From Chrysaora quinquecirrha (Eukaryota; Cnidaria; Scyphozoa; Semaeostomeae; Pelagiidae), in assembly GCA_014526335.1 (NCBI GenBank), contig JACTAT010000029.1, positions 2,265,070 through 2,329,069 on the forward strand: 64,000 bases of DNA, written 5' to 3'. This document shows positions 1 to 10,988 of the stretch, piece after piece; positions within the stretch are counted from its first letter, which is position 1; each line of letters begins with the position of its first letter. Under the pieces are notes generated by a model, which searched no databases, was not told the DNA's origin, and saw only the letters and a list, made by a program, of their open reading frames with translations. Made by a program: the position numbers and the translations under genes.

Positions 1-83
1 GACACATCTTAAAGCCTTGAATATTCGTTCAATTCTTGCAGTAACATTCTAGTTCTTGTTATTAACCCTTGTTTTTCTTAAAG

Positions 84-3000
84 CACAACAAAAATGAGCA
101 TCAAAACATCAATAAGAGAAGTGGACAGTATTCCTGTGGGTGTTTCACCGACAATTTCAGCTGCCAAAAAAGAGGCTTTTATTGAAAAAAGATCAAAGGA
201 GCTAATTGAGAATGTTAAGAAGGTAACGCTCGTGATCTTTTCTAAGACTTTCATTCTACTAAATAAACTGCTTTATTCCCTATTCGCGTCAGCATCTTTA
301 CATTTACGAAGTCAGATTGTAGTAGTCTAAAGCCTTAGCCAAATTGTCAAACATTGTTTATCAAACATCTGAAACTTGCTTATCAAATGCTATTCGCGTC
401 AGCATCTTTACATTTACAAAGTCAGATTGTAGTAGAAAGCCTTATCCAACCGGTCAAACATTGTTTATCAAACATCTTAAAAAACTTGCTTATCAAGTGC
501 TATTCGCGTCAGCATGCATCTGTCCATTAATAAAGCCAAATTGTAGTAGTCTAAGGCCTTTGCCAAACGGCCAAACATTGCTTGCAAAGCAAAGCTGAAA
601 TTTTCGACCAACAATGTCTTTGTGCCCTATGTTTGGAAAGTATGTTCTGCCACATGGCCAATTTGTGAATATTTTGCTTGACAAGCAAAATTCAGATGTC
701 TGATCAATCATGTTCGATCGTCAGGCCCTTAATTAAATACAACTGAAATTTCCTTTAATCATAATCTACGTTATTAGTATCAGGGTTTAGTAAAGACTGA
801 AGAGGAATGCAGATTTTTTGAGAGAATTATAAGCAATTTCGCTAAATATTGTTTAACCTTTAGTCACTAAATCAGATTTGAAAGACATTGATAAGAATGC
901 AGTGTACCTATAACCTATCTTATAAGGAAAGTTTGAATCAATTGCAGTAAGTCGCTTTTTCATACTAGTTCTATATACTTGCAGGACTGGTTGACGATGC
1001 AGAAAAGTTCATTATATGAAACTCAGAAAAAAGCCTGGCAGAAGGTGAATATTGATGTAATTTGAGTTGTACATATAGGCTGATGTGTTACTGAGTATAA
1101 AATTTATAGTCTGCCTCAGGATATTAATGTAAATATCCTGATTCTATTTTTAATCAATACAATATGTAAAAGTTAAATTTTATTTGCTATTAAGAATAAG
1201 AGAGCAAAGAAACCCCTTGGCTGTGGAGGAGACCTGTGGCTGGAAGGACCTCGAGTTGGGCTGGCTACTTCATTGCACTGTTTAGTGCAATGGAGTAGTC
1301 AACTGGCTTGTTCTCCAGAAGGTCACTGGTTCGATTCCCAGCCAAGGCAATTATAACAATTGTGGTAGCCCACTTATGATGAATAAGAGAGCAAAGCTAT
1401 AGATGCCTTAGCTTAAAGTTCAACTAGGCATTTTAGGCATTTAGATCAAATGCCCAAAAGGTCAAGAAAATTGAAATAACTACAGGTGGAAACTCTCTTT
1501 AGCATCTTTAGAGAATTTTGTTTTTCTTGATGTTCTAAAGGATTGGATCTAAAGGAATCTCTTTTCAACAAAAATTCTCGTTCTAGTTTAAAAAATGTTG
1601 CTCATAACGGAAGTTCACATTGTCCACATGAGCTTCTTTAAGCTGATGAACACCGTGTTAGATTCTGCAAAAACATTTTCTTTAACATAGGAAGAATTTC
1701 TATATTGTAGCATATGGCTGATAATTACTTTAGTTTCAATTGTCAGAAATGCAAAATTTGTCCTGAGCCTACAAAATTTCATTCAATTGTTTTTCAACAA
1801 TTTTTTAGCCAACTCAAGGTTCCTTTGATTTTTATAGTTGTCTCAGGAGTCATACCTCTTTAAGAAGTCCTGTTTCCTTGCATGCTTTTTACTTAGTGTT
1901 GGTTATGCTGTAATGGTCCTCATATATTAGATGGGCGATGTGAGGAATCGGTAAATCTAGGACTTGTTGAAGGCTTGTGGCAGCAAGAAATCTCAAGTTG
2001 AAGACCTATCCTATTCGTATAAATCTCTTACGTTTTATTTTGTTATATTTTATTCTGTAATCTCACTGGATTTCTAGATTTGGAAACTCGGCATTCGGAT
2101 AGATTCAAAAGATGATCCAGACGCTCCATCTCCTTTGAATGTGAATATAACTGAATATTACCTATATTCACTTTCAAGCTTACAACCAAATGCTTCTGTT
2201 ACTACCAGTATTGGCAATAGTGTTGGTACTTGCTTCCATGGACCTCCTACAATGTAAGCAAACCTTTACTGCATACTCTTTTATTCGTTGTGGTTGTGCT
2301 TGTCTAGGGATTTTTTAGAAGTAGCTCACCAAAAATGTAGTCAAGTTTGAAAGGTTATTCAAAAATGTCGACGAAAGCTTCAGTGAAAGTGCAATGCACG
2401 AAGCTTGCAACACTTTTGGTGAAATGCATGAAAGTTTTGACGCATTGCTTGTTGTACCTCCTCTTAATGCAGCATTAGTTTAAACATTAACGTAATTAAA
2501 TTAATTTTGTAATTGAATTTTTGGACTACAGGCACTCTGCTCAATTCTGGGTTTTGCCACGAAGCATCGATGGTTTGGTATCTTTAGTTGAAAAGTGGAA
2601 AACTAGTCTTTATGACTATGGATGTGAAGATTTGGTATTAAGAGGTATTGCCAATATGTCATTCTTTTCTTATTTTATTCCTCGATTCTCTTAAAACTTC
2701 TGTCGTTGTAGTTGTTAATTTTCAATCCAGGATTTCTATCCTTCGGTGGCTTAATTGACTTTTGAAAATTGTTGAAGAAATGAAGGAGCTTGTAAAGTAG
2801 ATTAAGAAGCCTGTTAGAGAGTGAGCTTGATATGAAACTAAGACGTGTAAGATCAAAGAATTATGAGATCGGAACATTAAGACTAAAATTAAGATTAAGA
2901 CTCGTACATAAAGATCAAAGAATTATGAGATCGGAAGTGACAATATATATATATACAATTGATGCAAACGAGGGTATGAATACACGTTTTTTTATAAGAA

Positions 3001-5206
3001 ACCGGTTTATAAGAAACCTAGAACTATACACCCCAAAGTTAAGAAACTAAGGAAGGAGTTAAGAAACTTAAGAAATTTTTGTGTCAGTTTTCCAACATAC
3101 TGATTTCACATTTGTGGACGTAGTAATCAATTCTCAAGCATTTCCGTGCGATTTCTCGCACCAGCATGGCTAATTCTTTGGAATACAATAATATTAATAA
3201 TTTGCTTGCTATATTCACGTTTTTTAATAGTTTTTACTGCAATTTATTTTCAGTAAATTAAGAAACTGTTAAGAAACTTTTATAACTAAAATTGGGTCAA
3301 AAATTAAGAAACTTTTAGAACTAGGCCCCGAGCCAGGTTTCTTATAAAAAAAACCTGTAATTTGCATAATCAGTGTCTTTATAGAGTTGCATCCACTACT
3401 TTTTGGGTGTTATGGTTATACATAAATAGAAGACAGGGGTTGAAATAGAACCCCTGGGTAACTGTTTTCTCTCTTATCTATCTACTAGGTTTATATGGAC
3501 TTCAAAGGGCAATCGTTCTTAGTTTCTCTGGTCTCCAGTTTACTGAACATGGTTTGGAGCTGGCTTTGAACCCAATTTCCTTGTCATCAAATATATCCTT
3601 TCGTCAAATACCGTATAAAAAGTATTCATTATACTTGAACATAAGAATTAATCCACCTGATGGGATTAAAACTGTAGAGATTCGTTTGGATAATGCTAAA
3701 GATACTGATGTATTTGCTTGTGGCTCTGCATGTGAGCAGATCGTAAAAATAAGGTAAGGAACAAGATATTTCCTATATACGCTTTTATTTAAAAGGAACT
3801 TAGGAACACCTTCATCCCTTTAAAATTCCCAAAAATTAAGGATTAATGAACTATCCAAGCTCTCGAATGAAAATCTACGAATAAGTTTTAAAAAACAAAA
3901 TCCTAACTTATATAACAACTGACTAACTAACTAACCGACTAACATATATAACAATTTATTTCTCGTCGTACTTCCTCATAAGACGCCGTGTGTTAAATTA
4001 AAAATTAGAAAACCATGCAAGTTTAAATAAGTTTGCTGTAAAAAATAACTATTCAGACATAGCTATTTCACGACAACGAACAATATAGATAAGGAACTTC
4101 CAGCCTCATTTTGTTGAAAATTAAGAAACTCAAGCCTCAACTCAAACCAAAAATTTGTTGTAGAAGAAGCGTGTACTGGGCTTCGTTTGATTCTATAAGC
4201 ATTTGAATTTTTTTATCCCTTTAATACAAGTTTTTAGGACAATTAAAAACTGTATACAGCATTGAAAGTTTCTTAATGTTTATAAAACATAGGGGCCCTA
4301 TGGGCATGTTCGAAGAACGACTCTGGTTGAATATAGCTATTTCGGTCAAATGATGAAAGATGTTCATCGGTATGCACAACGATGACGATAATGATTATGA
4401 TGATAATGGTGGTGGTTATGATGATGATGTTGATGAACACGATGATCATGATGCTGGTTGGTAGGGGTGATTGTGGTTGTATGGTGGGTATGGTGGTGGT
4501 GATAGAGGTGGTTGTGGTGCTGAAGGGGTGGTTGTGATAGGGGTGATCGTGGTGATGGTTGTAGGGGTGGTTGTGGTGGTGATGATAAGGGTGGTTGAGG
4601 TGATGGTTGTAGGGCTGGTTGCGGTTGTGGTGATAGGGGTGATCATGATGCTGGTTGGTAGGGGTGATTGTGGTGGTATGGTGGGTGTGGTGGTGGTGGT
4701 AGAGGTGGTTGTGGTGCTGAAGGGGTGGTTGTGGTGGTGGTGATAGGGGTGGTCGAGGTGATGGTTGTAGGGTTGGTTGTGGTGGTGGTAGCGTTCCTTT
4801 AAATGTTGCACACCGTCAATGGTGGTGATAGTAATCATGATGATGATGATGATGATGATTATCATTATTATTATTATTATGACGATTTTCATCGTGAGGA
4901 TAATAATAATGATGATTTGTTTTGAAAACTGTTTTGAAATTGCCGCTCTTTGGCAAAACTCTTTGATAAATGTTGAGAATGCCTTAAATGTCATTTACCA
5001 AAACAAGGTGGCAATTTTCCAGTTCCATTTAGTAAACAAGGATGAGTCAATTGTCACATGACCCCAGATTGACAAAAGTGCTTGCAGGCCGAATTGTGAA
5101 CAACTAACCGCAAATTGCGCATAAATATAAATGGCCGAGACAATGGCCCTAATGGCATTCTTGACAATGGCCCTATTGTTACACATTTTCCATTGTTCAA
5201 GCATTG

Positions 5207-5256
<50 letters not shown>

Positions 5257-6869
5257 ATTTAGTTAGTTAGTGACACGCCACCCCACACCAATGTGTTCGA
5301 AGTTCTTCGAACACAAAAAGATGTGCACATGGAGCAATTGTTTTGGAAAAAACCTCTCACATGTTCTAAACTTACAAACTATCATGCTAACAACCTTATT
5401 AAGCCCATCTTACAATTCACAAAATGTTGTTTTTCCAATATATACCACCTATTCACAAAATGTCATTTTTTCCACTATATTCGCGTGGCGCATGCGCATT
5501 GATTTCTAGACCACAAGCGATAACACAACGTGAAAAAATTCTATCTGTAGGGAGAAGAGACCTACTATTATTGCTGATGATGTGCCTACCTGCGCCTCCA
5601 AGCTCGCTTGTGGGGGCTTCCGCTCTATAGTGGAATTATGGAAAGCTCTGAGGCTCACCTTTTATGATATTTTTTTATTTTAGCAATGCACCATCGGTCT
5701 TTATTGCCAAGCTGACGAATCCTGTAACCCCGATTTTGTATGTTTCTTCCAATCGCACTGACCTTGAAATCATAAATAAAAGTTCATTTATCAAGAAGGC
5801 TGTTCAGGGTGAGTTTTTAGGCCAACCTTTTTCCTAAATATTTGGATCGAAATGCACCACTAATCATTATCCATGCTATTGTTCTTGACTACCTGTCCGA
5901 TCCTGAAAGCTGGATCACAAATTAATTTCAGACGAAAATTAAAGTTAGGATACGATAGCCTACGATAGGAAGGTTCGAGATATTATATTCTTTTTATAAG
6001 CACGAGACAACGTACTGTGCCTCAAAGTACCTATAAGCGCTTTTGACCACAGCTTTTCTTAATTATAACCTGTCTTTTTGACTACGAGATATACATGACA
6101 CCAATGTTTTTGGGTGCAATGATTGAGTGAATCCATATTCTTGGGTTTTCATTTGACCCTACGCACACCCCGTGAAACTGTGGTCACTGCCTCCTGGGTC
6201 TTTTGCTCGGAGTGGTCCAGGTTCGAGTCCCATCATATGCCACTCCTGGAAAAGTGTGTTGAAAAATGTAGATTTACACCCGCATACACTCTTTTTTTAT
6301 AAGAACAATTTTATAAGAACACGAGCCTGGATTTTGCCCAGATTTTTAGAACAAATTAAGAACAAGCTGAGGCTGGGCTTTTCAAAAGCCCTAAGAATAT
6401 CAGCGAAATATGTAAGTAAGACAGTCAGACTGGACGTAAAAAGGAAGCAAACAGAGATATAGACAAGAATGCTGCATTTTCACACAAACCTAGTACCACC
6501 CCAGACATTCATTGAAAATTATGGATATCTTTGTAACCAATGAATTAAGAACGGATTAAGAACATTTCAGGCTCAAAAACGGCAGACATTTAAGAACAGC
6601 CAGCCTCGATTAAAATTTCCTGGTTCTTATAAAAAAAGAATGTAAATTGTGATTGGATTTTTCTAATTCTGTCCCTTTTCTTGCCAACAGAAAGTGACAA
6701 CGAGCAACCAAGATTCGCAGCTCATCATTTCACGATTCCAGCTAAGTTTTGGTTTGCTGTTATTTTTTGCATTATACTCTTTCATATAATTGTTATCAAA
6801 ATGATTTACACGGCATTTTTGAAAGAAAGGACTGGGAAAAGGACGAAGAAAAGAGGTTTTAAAACGTAG
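84..6869 (+). CDS. KIAA2013: KIAA2013 homolog, 5'-truncated by window edge
   Basis: Seven exons: 84-222, 985-1044, 2078-2253, 2532-2644, 3489-3753, 5684-5808, 6691-6869. All have GT-AG borders and the phases join. They encode about 352 C-terminal residues; the vertebrate protein is about 634, so the N-terminal part lies left of the window. The ATG at 94 is internal and not the start, because the exon opens at 84 after an AG and its frame is open upstream of that ATG. Matches to vertebrate KIAA2013 include TMHSAQFW, VLSFSGLQFTEHGLEL, PVTPILYVS and a single membrane segment in the last exon (about FWFAVIFCIILFHIIVIKMI), followed by a short basic tail. From the family, it is a single-pass membrane protein with a large lumenal part; its molecular role is not established. 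Introns hold a SINE, two family C elements and G-rich and TTAG repeats. Confidence 0.92.
280..610. repeat. Three tandem units of about 110 bp, then a family A tail
   Basis: Units begin at about 280, 391 and 501, each with TATTCGCGTCAGCAT, followed by a GTAGTAGTCTAAAGCCTTAGCC-like stretch and family A words (CAAACATTG, ATCAAACATCT). The third unit runs into a more ordinary family A copy ending near 735 (GTCAGGCCCTTAA). It lies in the first visible KIAA2013 intron and begins about 57 bp after its donor. Confidence 0.75.
1210..1380 (+). mobile_element. tRNA-derived SINE with perfect 16-bp target-site duplication
   Basis: The 171-bp body is bracketed by identical GAATAAGAGAGCAAAG at 1194-1209 and 1381-1396. 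Inside, an A-box-like TAGTCAACTGG (about 1294) is followed by a B box GGTTCGATTCC (about 1328). CCTTGGCTG near the start pairs with CAGCCAAGG, and TTGCACT/AGTGCAA forms an inner hairpin. A long perfect duplication is the mark of LINE-driven insertion and implies a recent event. It sits in the KIAA2013 intron 1045-2077. Confidence 0.85.
2985..3361. mobile_element. Family C foldback element, AAGAAAC subtype
   Basis: Left end ACACGTTTTTTTATAAGAAACC, written here in parts: ACACGTTTTTTTATAAG then AAACC. The right end is its inverted counterpart (GGTTTCTTATAAAAAAAACC, 3341-3360). The interior carries many TTAAGAAAC words pointing inward from both sides, and a unique core with TTTCTCGCACCAGCATGG. 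A second copy in inverse orientation is at 42614-43000. It lies in a KIAA2013 intron. Confidence 0.75.
4380..4880. repeat. G-rich GGTGGTGATAGGGGTGG minisatellite plus GAT trinucleotide tract
   Basis: At 4380-4450 and 4815-4880 there are runs of GATGAT/ATT triplets. Between them are degenerate units of about 30 bp rich in GGTGGT, GATAGGGGTGG and TTGTGG. The repeated GTN/GGN triplets keep frames open on both strands, so the long frames here (4446-4994 minus, 4471-4743 plus) are by-products and not genes. The G-rich strand is the transcript strand of KIAA2013. Confidence 0.85.
5208..5270. repeat. (TTAG)n microsatellite
   Basis: About 15 near-perfect TTAG units inside the KIAA2013 intron 3754-5683. 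The same tetranucleotide recurs in RSPH14 and ETHE1 introns. Confidence 0.95.
6172..6262 (+). mobile_element. Family F tRNA-derived SINE fragment
   Basis: B box GGTTCGAGTCCCATCATATG followed by CCACTCCTGGAAAA. The inverted pair at 58010-58315 has GGTTCAAATCCCATCA then GTATGTCACTTGTGGAAAA at the matching place, so these are the same family. Confidence 0.65.
6283..6646. mobile_element. Family C foldback element, AAGAAC subtype
   Basis: Ends are TACACTCTTTTTTTATAAG with AACA following, and inverted GGTTCTTATAAAAAAAG. Interior words are TTAAGAAC or ATAAGAAC (at least six), with GCCTGGATTTTGCCCAG and CAGCCTC near the ends. It ends about 45 bp before the last KIAA2013 exon. Confidence 0.75.
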
Positions 6870-7009
6870 CAATATTCGCATTTCTAGTTGTCAAAATCTA
6901 ACCAATATGCTTCAGATTCAAGTTGTATGGCTTTTAATATTTACATGATGTTTTGAATGTTGTGCTATCGCAAAAAGGAACCAAATCTCGTATATATGCT
7001 CTGTACCAT

Positions 7010-8130
7010 TTCATTGAATGCAAGCAAGACAGGCCTAAATTCTACGAATAGCAACGTGGATCACGTAAAATTGAAGTGAATCGAAACAATGTTGTAAGCA
7101 GTGTGGAAAGCAAGCAGTTGCAGTATAGTGGGTGAATCATCTCTCTTTCGTTCCACCTTCTTAAATATCTGCTATCAATGAGAATCGAATTGGGACAATG
7201 CGGATCTTTGGAACTTTTTATTACTTTGGAACAATGATACAAGCAATCTCACAGTATAATGGCTCAGTCTAATTGGGACAACACGGATCGAACTTTTTAT
7301 TGACTTGGAGCAATGATGCAAGCAATCAAGTCATGGTTCGACTCGAATAGCATGCAAGTGTCTCTCTTATCATCCATTGCGTGCTGCGTACAATATGTCA
7401 ATGAAAGTCTCGTAAGAAAGCCATGGATCGTGTGAAACTGGCTCAAGAAGTAGGTTAAACTGTCTCTTTTTTGTCACCTTAAGCATCTGATACATACACT
7501 ATGCCAATGACAGTCTAGCCAGGAAAACAAGGATTTTGTGAAATTTTGTGTGAATGGGAGCTTTGTCACAAGCATTACCGCAGTACAACTGATTTAAGAA
7601 TTGAACGAAAGTGTTTCTCTTTTTATCACCCATTTCATCCTCTGGTATATACACCATGTCAATGAAAACCTCTTCTGGACAACTTGGATCGTATGAGATT
7701 GGAGCTTTGCCGCAAGAAGCCGTGTAATGTAACTGGTTCAGGAAGTGGTCCAAAGTTTTCTTCCTGTTGCCCTCTTCGAAATCTGATTCACGCACCATAT
7801 CAGTGGAAATCTAATCCGGCCAGTAATAATGGATTCTTCAACTGGAGGCGATGATAACAGCAATCATATAGTTTCACTGGTTCAAATAGCGTGCCGAAGT
7901 CTCTCTTTGTGTACCACTCATTCAATATCTACTTAATACAGCATGTCAATGAAAGTCGAATCTGGACAGTACGAATCACTTGATATCTTATTTGACTGGG
8001 AATTATGATGAAAGCATATAGTTAACCTGGCTCAGAACCTGTCGATGTTTTCTTTTCTTACTTCTTTTCACCGTATTCTATCATTATCTGCAGCATGTCA
8101 GTGGGAATGTTATTGGAACAAGATGTTGGA
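7010..8130 (-). repeat. Decayed tandem array, about 110-150-bp units
   Basis: Units are marked by ATGTCAATGAAAGTC-like words near 7172, 7392, 7500, 7653, 7797, 7943 and 8093, each followed by a GGACA..GGATCG-like stretch and a CTGGTTCA..GT-CTCTCTTT stretch. Spacing settles at 144-153 bp on the right. On the minus strand two neighbouring units (7499-7798) form one open frame of 99 codons starting at ATG 7798, with a 48-residue repeat sharing FLNQL and C.KAPI. Flanking units contain stops in that frame. It is either the wreck of a repeat protein or a satellite. It starts about 140 bp past the KIAA2013 stop. Confidence 0.6.
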
Positions 8131-8996
8131 GTTTTTTACTCGAAACAACTATAAAGAACTTATACCAACTGTTTTGATCGTAAAAACAATTGACCACTGT
8201 CTACCGCGCTGTCTTCGTCATCTCCTATGAAAAGCATTGGTCTGACAAAAGCCACATGTGGGATACAAAGAATGGAATGGAATTTTTCTGGAAGGAAAAA
8301 GTAATAAAAGCTATGATACTACTTGTTATATTTGTTGAAACAATGGTACAAGGTATCTTGTCCTCAAAATTATCTGCATCAAGTATTATTGCAGTCAAAG
8401 AAAAACAAAGACATAAAGACGACTTAAAATTTCGTTGAAGACGAAACCGTGACTTAGGTAGTTGACAGTGTTCGCATTTTGTATCAGTGATAGATCTAAG
8501 TGTCCACATTGTCTCTTTCTTATCCAGTAGATTATTACCAACCAATAATAGATTATTACCAACTAAACGTATAAATCATGGAATGATGGACTTTTGTAAG
8601 AATGAAACTTAGGTGGATGTTAATTTTTGGTGTGAAGCTTCAGTCAAACCACGCAAAATTTGGTGCATTATCTGTTGAATGGTATGGTATGGTTGTACAG
8701 TATATGCTGTATTGTCGTTTCACCTCGATGTTGAACAACACTTCATGCAATGCTGATTCAATAAAGAGTCAAATGTTTTGAAATTGTAAGAAATAATGAA
8801 TGGTAGCGGATGTCAGTCTTTTCTTCTTAGATATTTTCACAAATGTTTTCATCGTTTTGCAAGAATTTTTAGCAATGTTGAAGTCGAACCCGCATTCGTA
8901 TTGTAGCATTCAACCAATACGTAAAATCTCAACGGATCAATAGTCAAAGACCGATTGCTGTTCTATTCATAAAACTCTTTCCTTTAAGCAAGACGC
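8131..8996. other. Gene-free stretch
   Basis: No frame with splice-site or homology support was seen. It is AT-rich sequence only, with an AATAAA near 8759 that could serve as a distant plus-strand poly(A) signal. Confidence 0.5.
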
Positions 8997-9773
8997 GAAC
9001 CGTGCCAACGTGTTGGCCAACATCGCCACCAACAATTGTTGGCCAACGTGTTTGCACATTTGCTACAGATGTTGTCCAAACAAACAACATGTTAACGGAA
9101 GAGAGTTGGCCATTCTATCGATTTGAGCAAGATTGATGTGATGTTTCGTCAGGGACGCCGGAGAGGGGGGGCGCAAAAGTGCCTTTTGAATGTAAAACGA
9201 TAATTGACTTTGACAACGTTAAATACGATGTTTCGCCGTTATTGTGCCATTCGAAATGCGTACATGTGGAGACATAGCAAAAAATTGTTGTATAAAAACA
9301 TTACTTACACTCGTTGAAAAACTTGTATTGCATTTTAAGCCAATCTAAACTGCGCGGACACAAAAAATTTCCTAGGGGAGTACCACCTAACCCAGCTAAT
9401 TTTTTATCTCAATTGCCCTTACGTTCCTGGCCGCCCCCCTTGCCCTACCATCGCTCCGGCGTCCCTGTGTTTCGTTCTGCTATATCTCGCCAACATGTTC
9501 GCACCGCATTTTCAATTCCGGTCGTTATTTCGGAGACCTTGAAATGAGAAAAAGCTCGCGGTTTCAGTTGGACCATGAGTTTTTTCTTCTTCGTCGTCAA
9601 CCAAAAGAGCGAGCAATAAGCAAACGCTGCTTCCTTTTCGGCCATGTTTGCAAAAGATCGTTGTAGATGACGTCAGTAACCCACAACATCTCAGTTGTTG
9701 TGATGGTATGGCAAACGGTACCAACATGTTAGCTTATTTTCAGCCATGTTGGCCAAAAATGTTGGCACGGTTT
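8997..9773. mobile_element. Non-autonomous DNA element with roughly 28-bp inverted ends
   Basis: Left end GAACCGTGCCAACGTGTTGG with CCAACAT following; right end ATGTTGGCC...ATGTTGGCACGGTTT. They are inverted copies apart from a few changes and a short loop. Further GTTGGCCAAC words lie just inside both ends. No transposase-like frame is present; the interior includes a GAGGGGGGGCG tract and C-rich sequence. Superfamily not determined. Confidence 0.7.
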
Positions 9774-10244
9774 ACACCCGCTTTTTAGACTTGTCTTAAA
9801 ATGCGCTCAGATTTTCGCCTGAGGAGCATTATCATTTGTCATACTCTGCACAGATTAATACTCATTATATTTTTTATACAGTTGGGCATGGTTTGACCAG
9901 AGCTTTGTTTCAGCACCGCGTAGTGTCGTAGTAAATTGCTTGATTGCGCGATTTTTATAATCAGTTTATTTTCACTAATTTGCATAATATACATGCACTT
10001 ATTCTTGTAATTCAACCGTTGCTGTATTATTATCCGAGTTGCACTATCTCAGTATTATCATTCATAGCTAGTACTATATGTTTGACTATTGTTCTCTTCT
10101 ACACTATGAGTTAAAACCTAATGGAATATTTATTCTCCTTATCATTATACCACGGTAAAACCTCACCAACATTCCACGTGTTCCTCCATTTATTCCACAT
10201 ATTATTGTTGAGTACATATTTTGAAATTAAAGGGTGGCGAATAG

Positions 10245-10395
10245 TAGAAATGAATGGAGATAATGCGAGAGATTGACAGCTTGGCAAGACCAGAACAGGT
10301 CTCGAACCTATGACTTCTGGCCTTGTAGATCATTGGCGCACTAAGATCCTCAAGTTCAAATTCGTCCCTGGTCTGGCTAATCTCTTACATTACCT
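10245..10395 (-). mobile_element. tRNA-like SINE on the minus strand
   Basis: Read on the minus strand, TTAGTGCGCCAATGATCTAC is followed about 20 bp later by a B box GGTTCGAGACC. This is the layout of a tRNA-derived SINE promoter. No clear target-site duplication was found. Confidence 0.45.
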
Positions 10396-10835
10396 TTTAG
10401 CATTTCTATTACATATTTTGCTTTCATGAACTCTGTTCGACTACTGGCAATCCTAGAGGTGATGCAACATATAGGCTATTCACCATGCAGCGCGTCCTTC
10501 ATACATTACGACATATACAGTGCATTCACCTGGACAAGGAAAAGTCTACTATGTTCCAACATCATTTGGCTTTTTAGGAGTGAAACATGACTTCGAGAAG
10601 TAGAATTGTCATAATTTGTTTTTTATTGACATCTATTTTTTGAGTTGTACTGAGTTGTAGTATGTTTGTACCGGTGATGTTTAAATTTAAAATTTTAACA
10701 AATATATTCGGAAGTGTTCATAAAGCTTCCAACCAACCTCAAAAGCACCGAATTTTATGATTTTGTTAGTGGCAAAAGGTTGTTTTTTTCAGAGTTCATG
10801 CTAATGTTCCACCCTTTCGCGCGACAATTTGAATT

Positions 10836-10841
10836 TTTATT
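10836..10841 (-). terminator. Candidate AATAAA poly(A) signal for RSPH14
   Basis: TTTATT on the plus strand is AATAAA on the minus strand, 148 bp past the RSPH14 stop codon. Confidence 0.5.
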
Positions 10842-10988
10842 CGGACTTGTTTGTAAACCATCATTGTAGCGAACCGACGGTAAATGCGCAAAATTAGAAT
10901 GAAGCAACATATAAACACTACGAGTACAGTAATTCAATGTTGCAATGCTACATATATTTACAAATTACGCTCTAATAAAAGATCTTGT

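Noticed and set aside
94..330. ATG at 94 as the start of a gene
   Set aside because: The exon begins at 84 after an acceptor and aligns with the middle of KIAA2013, so this methionine is internal.
4446..4994. 182-codon minus-strand frame rich in T, I, P and H
   Set aside because: Produced by trinucleotide and GGTGGT repeats; the opposite strand is open as well, there are no conserved motifs, and it lies in a KIAA2013 intron.
5208..5270. TTAG array as an interstitial telomere
   Set aside because: The unit is TTAG, not TTAGGG or TTAGG, and the tract is purely tetranucleotide.
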